From CAZUHK01 sp964620345 (GTDB taxonomy: Bacteria; Planctomycetota; Phycisphaerae; Phycisphaerales; Zrk34), in the NCBI GenBank assembly GCA_964620345.1, contig CAZUHK010000105.1, forward strand, positions 1 to 11,233: a stretch of 11,233 nt of DNA, written 5' to 3'. A program made the translations under genes and the position numbers. Below the pieces are notes generated by a model. That model saw nothing but the letters and a program-made list of their open reading frames with translations, ran no database searches and was not told the DNA's origin. Position 1 is the first letter of the stretch. The number at the start of each line of letters is the position of its first letter. Below, in pieces: positions 6,724-11,233 of the stretch.

Positions 6724-7281
6724 ATGAAAACTTGCCCGGTTCGTCGTGCCTTTACGCTGGTCGAGCTGCTCGTGGTGATTTCCATCGTGGCGCTGCTGAT
6801 CGGCATCCTCATTCCCGGCGTCTCCAAGGCCCGGCAGGTGGCGACCAAAAGCGCGTGCGCCTCGAACCTCAAGCAGATCGGCATCGCGCTGGTCGGTTAC
6901 CACGGCGCCAACGCCGAGCGGTATCCGACGGCCCGCTACATGCCCGAACCATTCCTGTCTATCGATGCCGATCCGCCCATCATGGACTTCCTTGATGCCT
7001 ACCTCGACGGCGTGCGGAAGGTGTTTCACTGTCCCGGGGATCGTGACAAGGTCTTCGCCCTGGCCGGCTGCAGCTATGTGTACAACACCGGCCTGGCGGG
7101 CAAGACGGTCGATGAGCTGTGGTTCGTCCAGCAGCACAACGTCCCGCCGACCGACGTGCCCGTGAGCTACGACTTCGACGGGCACACCTACGCCACGATG
7201 CACGGGTCAATCACGGTGCCCTGGTTCCACGTTCGTCGGAACCTGCTATTCGCTGACGCGCACGTGGGGAACTTCCAATGA
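6724..7281 (+). CDS. Type II secretion/type IV pilus-like pseudopilin, second of a tandem pair
   Basis: Pilin-like membrane-anchored protein (185 aa) with the leader MKTCPVRRA, predicted cleavage between A9 and F10, mature Glu5 at E14 and a hydrophobic helix to about residue 31. This N-terminus (FTLVELLVVISIVALLIGIL) is closer to consensus than in the preceding paralogue. The soluble part has the same landmarks in the same order: a conserved Cys at 45 with a following NLKQIGIAL segment, FHCPGD at 101-106, SYVYN at 117-121, VPW-F at 165-168 and LLFADAHVGNF (174-184), the degenerate H-X9-DG tail. Cysteines 45, 103 and 116 nearly superpose on those of the first copy. Only a weak TGAG lies upstream of the ATG, so translation may partly depend on the upstream gene. 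Its stop overlaps the next start (ATGA), implying one transcript and coupled translation. Confidence 0.87.
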   Translation: MKTCPVRRAFTLVELLVVISIVALLIGILIPGVSKARQVATKSACASNLKQIGIALVGYHGANAERYPTARYMPEPFLSIDADPPIMDFLDAYLDGVRKVFHCPGDRDKVFALAGCSYVYNTGLAGKTVDELWFVQQHNVPPTDVPVSYDFDGHTYATMHGSITVPWFHVRRNLLFADAHVGNFQ

Positions 7282-7916
7282 TCACGATGCCACGCAGAGT
7301 CGCGGTGGGTCTGCTGGTGGTCGTCGCCGCGACGGTGCTGGCCGGCGGCGTGTACTGGGCGTGGCTGACCACGCCGCCGAACCTGCCGCAGACCGTGGAG
7401 CAGGGGCTGAACACCATCGGCGGCGCCCGCTTCGAGCGGCTGCCGGCCGACCGCAAGAGCGAATACATCCAGCACACCGCCACGCTGATGCGGCAGATGG
7501 ACGACGATCAGCGGCGGGAGCTGTTCGATCGGTTCCGCACTGAAGACAAGACCCGGGACGCGATGCGAGCGATCCGCGAGGATGAATCGATCCGACGCCT
7601 GCGCGAGCTGGCCAATGCCGACCCGACCGAGCGCCAGCGCCTGCTTGACCAGATGAAAGCCGAGCGAGATCAGCGGCGGCAGGAGTTTCGCCGACGCATG
7701 GCCGAACGCGAGGCACAAGCCGGGTTGTCGGCCGAGGGCGGCGGCGATCGCCGAGAGGGCGAGCGTGGCGGCTGGCGCGACATGACCCCCGAGCAACGTC
7801 GCGCACGCATTCAGCAGCACATCGAAACCGGCAACCCGCAGAACCGCGCCTTGCGCCACGAATTGCGCGAGGCGACCGGCGACGAGCCCGGCCCGCCGGG
7901 GCGCCCGCCGCGGTAG
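7278..7916 (+). CDS. Single-pass membrane protein with charged helical repeats, function unknown
   Basis: Hypothetical protein (212 aa). One transmembrane helix at about 7-29 follows a short basic N-terminus, which suggests an extracytoplasmic C-terminus. The remainder is highly charged (Arg/Glu/Asp/Gln) and probably mostly helical, with a Gly-rich break at 153-166 and a Pro/Gly/Arg tail. A degenerate repeat is visible: LPADRKSEYI (55-64), MDDDQRRELF (74-83), ADPTERQRLL (114-123) and MTPEQRRARI (169-178). Each has a turn-forming residue group, an acidic residue and a basic pair before a hydrophobic helix, reminiscent of the LTPEQ motifs of Spy/CpxP-like periplasmic proteins, although homology is not claimed. 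The ATG overlaps the pseudopilin stop by 4 nt, so it is translationally coupled to that gene and may act with it. M4 is an alternative start. The downstream minus-strand gene ends 12 bp away. Confidence 0.75.
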   Translation: MITMPRRVAVGLLVVVAATVLAGGVYWAWLTTPPNLPQTVEQGLNTIGGARFERLPADRKSEYIQHTATLMRQMDDDQRRELFDRFRTEDKTRDAMRAIREDESIRRLRELANADPTERQRLLDQMKAERDQRRQEFRRRMAEREAQAGLSAEGGGDRREGERGGWRDMTPEQRRARIQQHIETGNPQNRALRHELREATGDEPGPPGRPPR

Positions 7917-7928
7917 GCATCGGGCGGA

Positions 7929-8639
7929 CTACTCCTCGTTGGGCCCGACCCGCTCGATGCGCATCGGCGCATCGCAGTGCGGGCAACTGCTGGTCATCCG
8001 CTGCTGCGTGGGATCGGTCCAGCCCATCGGGCCATCGGACATCGCCACGATCATCGCGTGCACGCAGAAGCCGGCGGGGGTGTCCGGGCCGAAGGCGAAG
8101 CGCCGCCCGGGCCGACACCGCGCCGGGCAGTCCACTCCCGGATCCTCCAGCAGTTCCACCGTCCACTGCGGCACGCCGGTGTGCGCGTGGTGGTGCAACT
8201 GCGGCACGTCCGCGGCCGACAGGTCGGTAATGTCGGTCGCCTCGGTCAGCGCCCGTTGGGCCAGTTCGGTGGCGGGCCGGCGTTGCTCGGCCTCGATCAG
8301 CCCGATCTGCCAGGCGTTCAGGCGAAGCAGGGCGGTGATCGCCCGCTGGTAGAGATCGATGTTGGCTTGCTCGACCAGCGGCGCCTCGCCGGTGATCTGT
8401 CGCACCAGCAGTTCGTTGGCGCATCGCAGGTCCAACTGCTCGGGCTGCATCGGCGCGGCCAGCTCGATCGCCCGGACCAGCGCGGTGAACGCCGCCCGTT
8501 GATCGCTGGCGAGTTTGCCCAGGTACAGACCGGCCTCATGCACCGGGCGGGCGCTGCGCTGGTCGAGCACGACCAGCCCGCACGCCGCGTCGCTCTGTTC
8601 GGAGTGGCGCAGCCAGTCGAAGTGAACAATCAGATGCAT
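7929..8639 (-). CDS. RNase H-fold protein with degenerate active site and cysteine-rich C-terminal extension
   Basis: A 236-aa protein whose first 135 residues follow the RNase HI/'reverse transcriptase-like' pattern: a first strand with D8 (VHFDWL), GLVVLD (21-26), a helix at 46-62, RCANELLVRQITGE (72-85) and an ATELAQRAL helix (123-131). Only the first of the four catalytic acids is evident. The usual 'AEY' Glu is Ala (near 49-50), the 'DS' Asp is Ala-Asn (74-75) and the late 'AD' Asp is Thr124. It is therefore unlikely to cleave RNA:DNA hybrids. Residues 158-202 (C171, C175, PAGFC at 188-192) resemble the small TIGR04076-type domain, recalled from memory. A final CPHC (C219, C222) could bind metal. 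It starts 32 bp after the zinc-ribbon gene, an arrangement also known in actinobacteria. The start at 8639 was chosen because the upstream extension overlaps that gene. The fold call is moderate; the role is unknown. Confidence 0.75.
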   Translation of the reverse strand: MHLIVHFDWLRHSEQSDAACGLVVLDQRSARPVHEAGLYLGKLASDQRAAFTALVRAIELAAPMQPEQLDLRCANELLVRQITGEAPLVEQANIDLYQRAITALLRLNAWQIGLIEAEQRRPATELAQRALTEATDITDLSAADVPQLHHHAHTGVPQWTVELLEDPGVDCPARCRPGRRFAFGPDTPAGFCVHAMIVAMSDGPMGWTDPTQQRMTSSCPHCDAPMRIERVGPNEE

Positions 8640-8671
8640 GGCGGGACGGGTTGGCGAAGCGTCGGCGGCGG

Positions 8672-9421
8672 TCAGCCGCTGCCCATCGCTTCCTTGAGTT
8701 CCGACTCGAGGTAGAGGATGCGCGAGCAACTCGTACAGCGAACCAGTTGGTCGGCGGTGACCAGTTGGTTGACCTTCTCCACGGGGATCTGCATGTAACA
8801 ACCGCCGCAGACGTATTCGAGCCGGCGGCGGTCTTCTTCGATGATCGGCGCCATGGCCTCGCCCTCGTAGGTGTCGGCCAGCCGATCGAACACCGTCAGG
8901 GCTTCGGCCGGCACCTCCGACGCCGCGGCGCCGCGCTCCTGCTTGAGCTGGTCGATCTGTTCGCTGACCTCCGCCGTGCGGTCGGCCAGCTCCTTCTCGG
9001 CCATTTGCGTGATCTTCGTCTGCTCGGCGATCGCCTCTTGCACGCCCTCCAGTTCGGCCTGGTGACTCTCGACCTGGCTCATCACCTCGAGCTGGCGGTC
9101 CTCGACCTTCGAGCGGTCGGCCTTGAGGGTGTTCACCTCGACCAGCATGGCCGAGTATTCCTTGTTGTTCGTCACCGTGTTCATCCGCTCGCGCAGTTGA
9201 TCGATGCGTTCGTTGGCCGAATTGATCTCGTTTTCGAGCGTGGCCGCGGCGGCTTGCGCCGTCTTGAGCTGCTGGGTCAGCTCCCGGGCCTGTTGCTGGA
9301 GTTGGTCGAGCTTGGCGGCCTGTGTCTTGGCGTGTCGGCGTGCGCCGGACAGGCGGCTGTCCAGCCCGCGCAGTTGCGTGTCGACGAGGTTGAGCTTCCT
9401 CAGCGCGTCGTTCAGACCCAT
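8672..9421 (-). CDS. Coiled-coil C4-type zinc-ribbon protein (CT398/DUF164-like)
   Basis: Cytoplasmic 249-aa protein with a long antiparallel coiled coil (about 5-165, rich in Gln/Glu/Lys/Arg/Leu) and a C-terminal zinc ribbon. The ribbon has two knuckles, CGGC (C205, C208) and CTSC (C229, C232), in the EYVCGGCYMQIP context typical of the family. The NNKEYSAM motif (85-92) at the hairpin turn is the family's other hallmark. Known relatives are Chlamydia CT398, H. pylori HP0958 (FlgZ, binds RpoN and flagellar RNA) and mycobacterial Rv2229c. Proposed roles are as a scaffold binding nucleic acid or a partner protein; the function here is not known. GGAG lies 10 nt before the ATG. It leads a two-gene unit with the RNase H-like gene and diverges from nadB across 125 bp. 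Family certainty is high. Confidence 0.93.
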   Translation of the reverse strand: MGLNDALRKLNLVDTQLRGLDSRLSGARRHAKTQAAKLDQLQQQARELTQQLKTAQAAAATLENEINSANERIDQLRERMNTVTNNKEYSAMLVEVNTLKADRSKVEDRQLEVMSQVESHQAELEGVQEAIAEQTKITQMAEKELADRTAEVSEQIDQLKQERGAAASEVPAEALTVFDRLADTYEGEAMAPIIEEDRRRLEYVCGGCYMQIPVEKVNQLVTADQLVRCTSCSRILYLESELKEAMGSG

Positions 9422-9546
9422 GGGTATCGTGCTCCACCGCGAATCATTCTCTCAGCTTAGCAGGCGATCGCCCGCGCCGCGAGCGCCGGTCCGCCGCCGC
9501 GGCACAAACTATCGCCCTCGCAGGCGGGTTTCTACACTGTTAAGCG
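9422..9546. promoter_or_regulatory. Divergent promoter region between the zinc-ribbon gene and nadB
   Basis: This 125-bp spacer must drive both genes. TACACT at 9533-9538 resembles a -10 element but lies only 8 bp before the nadB ATG and has no matching -35, so it would imply a leaderless or near-leaderless transcript. There is no Shine-Dalgarno before the nadB ATG, which agrees with that possibility without proving it. I see no operator-like dyad. Confidence 0.3.
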
Positions 9547-11205
9547 ATGCACCCCTCCTTCGACGAGCGTCGTTACCTGATCCCGTTCCGCGCGGTGCTG
9601 TTGCCGCAGATCTTTACCGATGTGCTGGTGATCGGCTCGGGCGTGGCGGGGCTGCGCGCGGCGCTGACGGCGGCCGAGCACGGCGATGTGATCGTGCTGG
9701 CCAAAGGCAAGCTCGATCAATCGAACACCGCCTGGGCGCAGGGCGGCATCGCGGTGCCGCAGGACGAACCGGATTCGGTGGACGAGCACGTGACCAACAC
9801 GCTCGACGCGGGCGCGGGGCTGTGCGATGAGCCGACGGTCCGCCGCATCATCCAGGCCGGTCCCGCTCGGCTGCGCGAGCTGCTGGCGATGGGCATGACG
9901 CCCGACCGCGGCGAGGACGGTCAGATCGCACTGGGCCGCGAGGGCGGGCACACGCGGCACCGCATCGTCCACGCCCGCGGCGACGCCACCGGCCGCGAGC
10001 TGGCCGACACACTCATTCGAAACGCCCGCGAGCACGAGCGCATCCGCCTGTTCGACGATTGTTTCGCGATGGACCTGGTCACCGAAGGACTGCCCGGCTC
10101 GCGGTGCGTCGGCGCGATCACGCACCACCCCAAGCACGGCCTGCAGGTCATCTGGGCGCGGGCGACCCTCCTCGCCAGCGGCGGCTGCGGACAGGTCTAC
10201 CGCGAAACCACCAACGCCCCCATCGCCACCGGCGACGGCCTGGCCATGGCCTACCGCGCCGGCGCGAAGCTGGCCGACGTGGAGTTCGAGCAGTTCCACC
10301 CGACCACGCTTTACATCGCCGGCGCCGCACGCTCGCTGATCACCGAGGCGGTACGCGGCGAGGGGGCGCACCTGATCGATCGCGATGGCACGCGCTTCAT
10401 GCTCGGCCGGCACGACCTGGCCGAACTCGCCCCGCGCGACATCGTGGCCCGCGCCATCCTCGAACAGCTCTCGATCGCCCCCGGCGCCCAGGTCTACCTC
10501 GATGCCCGTCACATCGGCCAACGATTCACCGAACGATTCCCCGGTATCACGCGGAAGCTGCTGCAGTTCGGCATCGACCCCACCCAGACGCCCATCCCCA
10601 TCCGCCCGGCGATGCACTACATGATCGGCGGCGTGGTCGTCGACGAACACGGCCGCACCGGCGTGCCGGGCCTGTACGCCGCGGGCGAGGTCGCCTGCAC
10701 CGGCCTGCACGGGGCCAACCGCCTGGCTTCCAACTCCCTGCTCGAAGGCCTGGTCTGTGGACAGGCCGTCGGCGAGGCCTGCGCCGAGGTGATGGCGAAC
10801 GGCCCAGGCGGGCCGATCAAGATCGTCAGCGACATCCGTATCTCCGACCGCAGCGAACTCGACGTCGCCGACGTCCGCAGCTCTCTGCGCAGCGTGATGT
10901 GGCGTCACGTCGGCATCGAGCGCGATGGCCAACGCCTCGGTGAGATCGTCCAGATGATCGACTTCTGGGCCCAGTACACCCTGGACAAGATCTTCGACGA
11001 CCGCGCGGGCTGGGAGATTCAGAACGCCCTGCTCGTCGGCGCCCTGATCACCCGCGCCGCCCTGTGGCGCGACGAGAGCCGTGGCACCCACTACCGAAGC
11101 GACCGACCGCAACCGCGGGAAGGCATGGAACAACGGGCGGTGTGGCAAGCCGGCGCGGCGGAACCGCAGACGGTCGGCGTGTCTGCACCGCTGAAGCGTG
11201 ATTGA
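9547..11205 (+). CDS. nadB: L-aspartate oxidase
   Basis: FAD-dependent enzyme (552 aa) that oxidises L-aspartate to iminoaspartate, which quinolinate synthase NadA then condenses with dihydroxyacetone phosphate in de novo NAD synthesis; it is cytoplasmic. The Rossmann FAD motif is G30-S-G-V-A-G35. The aspartate oxidase signature SNTAWAQGGIAV is at 59-70, REGGHTRHRIVHARGDATG at 131-149 and the FHPT loop at 250-253. EAVRGEGA (267-274), MHYMIGG (356-362) and GEVACTGLHGANRLASNSLLE (380-400) complete the active site. The REGGH stretch and the lack of a succinate dehydrogenase context separate it from fumarate reductase and SdhA flavoproteins. The C-terminal helical domain (about 435-510) is present and the length matches the family. 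The N-terminus has about 24 residues before the first strand, normal for the family. nadA and nadC are not in the window. It runs to within 28 bp of the window end, where nothing further is seen. Confidence 0.96.
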   Translation: MHPSFDERRYLIPFRAVLLPQIFTDVLVIGSGVAGLRAALTAAEHGDVIVLAKGKLDQSNTAWAQGGIAVPQDEPDSVDEHVTNTLDAGAGLCDEPTVRRIIQAGPARLRELLAMGMTPDRGEDGQIALGREGGHTRHRIVHARGDATGRELADTLIRNAREHERIRLFDDCFAMDLVTEGLPGSRCVGAITHHPKHGLQVIWARATLLASGGCGQVYRETTNAPIATGDGLAMAYRAGAKLADVEFEQFHPTTLYIAGAARSLITEAVRGEGAHLIDRDGTRFMLGRHDLAELAPRDIVARAILEQLSIAPGAQVYLDARHIGQRFTERFPGITRKLLQFGIDPTQTPIPIRPAMHYMIGGVVVDEHGRTGVPGLYAAGEVACTGLHGANRLASNSLLEGLVCGQAVGEACAEVMANGPGGPIKIVSDIRISDRSELDVADVRSSLRSVMWRHVGIERDGQRLGEIVQMIDFWAQYTLDKIFDDRAGWEIQNALLVGALITRAALWRDESRGTHYRSDRPQPREGMEQRAVWQAGAAEPQTVGVSAPLKRD

Positions 11206-11233
11206 GTCGGCGACGAAGGGCAAAAGTCAAAGG

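Noticed and set aside
8640..9437. A long upstream extension of the RNase H-like protein (start at 9437)
   Set aside because: It runs through the zinc-ribbon gene in another frame on the same strand. That gene has its own clear coiled coil and four zinc-binding cysteines.
9532..11223. A 563-codon open frame on the minus strand, opposite nadB
   Set aside because: It is fully antisense to an unmistakable nadB gene. Its protein is Gly/Ala/Val/Asp/His-rich with no motifs, as expected from the complement of GC-rich coding DNA.
1..11233. Search for a defence system, CRISPR array, transposon, integrase, tRNA or riboswitch
   Set aside because: No regularly spaced direct repeats, terminal inverted repeats, transposase or recombinase motifs, tRNA cloverleaf or effector-type domains were seen. 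All space is accounted for by eleven ordinary genes and short spacers.

Overview
The window is GC-rich, tightly packed bacterial chromosome. It carries eleven protein-coding genes and no recognisable tRNA, rRNA, CRISPR array, insertion sequence, prophage or other mobile element. The gene content suggests a planctomycete, most likely of the Phycisphaerae type. Three clues point there: two short H-X9-DG-like pseudopilins with an 'RAFTLVELLVV'-style N-terminus, a GDSL hydrolase behind a carbohydrate-binding-like domain, and an IolE-type TIM-barrel protein. This placement is inferred from gene style, not from a marker gene.

Layout. (1) 86-2358, minus strand, an operon-like run read right to left: a small four-helix membrane protein (1936-2358), a SlyD-like FKBP prolyl isomerase (1429-1890) and a membrane-anchored SGNH/GDSL hydrolase (86-1387), with gaps of 45 and 41 bp. 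(2) 2425-3453, plus strand, divergent: an M14-type zinc carboxypeptidase with an 8-bp tandem repeat inside its coding sequence. (3) 3506-5904, minus strand: an IolE-like sugar-phosphate isomerase/epimerase (5044-5904), then a secreted PBP4/DacB-type D-Ala-D-Ala carboxypeptidase (3506-4981). This pair converges on the M14 gene across 52 bp that hold a GC-rich hairpin. (4) 6065-7916, plus strand: two tandem, clearly paralogous pseudopilin-like proteins, the second overlapping by ATGA a gene for a single-pass membrane protein with a charged helical domain. (5) 7929-9421, minus strand: a CT398/DUF164-type coiled-coil C4 zinc-ribbon protein followed by an RNase H-fold protein that lacks most catalytic acids and carries a cysteine-rich C-terminal extension. 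(6) 9547-11205, plus strand: L-aspartate oxidase NadB.

Functional themes are the cell envelope (DacB, M14 peptidase, pseudopilins, GDSL hydrolase), protein folding (SlyD-like FKBP) and NAD biosynthesis (NadB). The most unusual item is the zinc-ribbon/RNase H-like pair. The same two families also sit side by side in actinobacteria, where the RNase H is active, but here it looks like a pseudoenzyme fused to a cysteine-containing module. I did not find a defence system, a biosynthetic cluster or any other clearly new multi-gene machine. The two best leads for new biology are that pair and the duplicated pseudopilin/coupled membrane protein operon.
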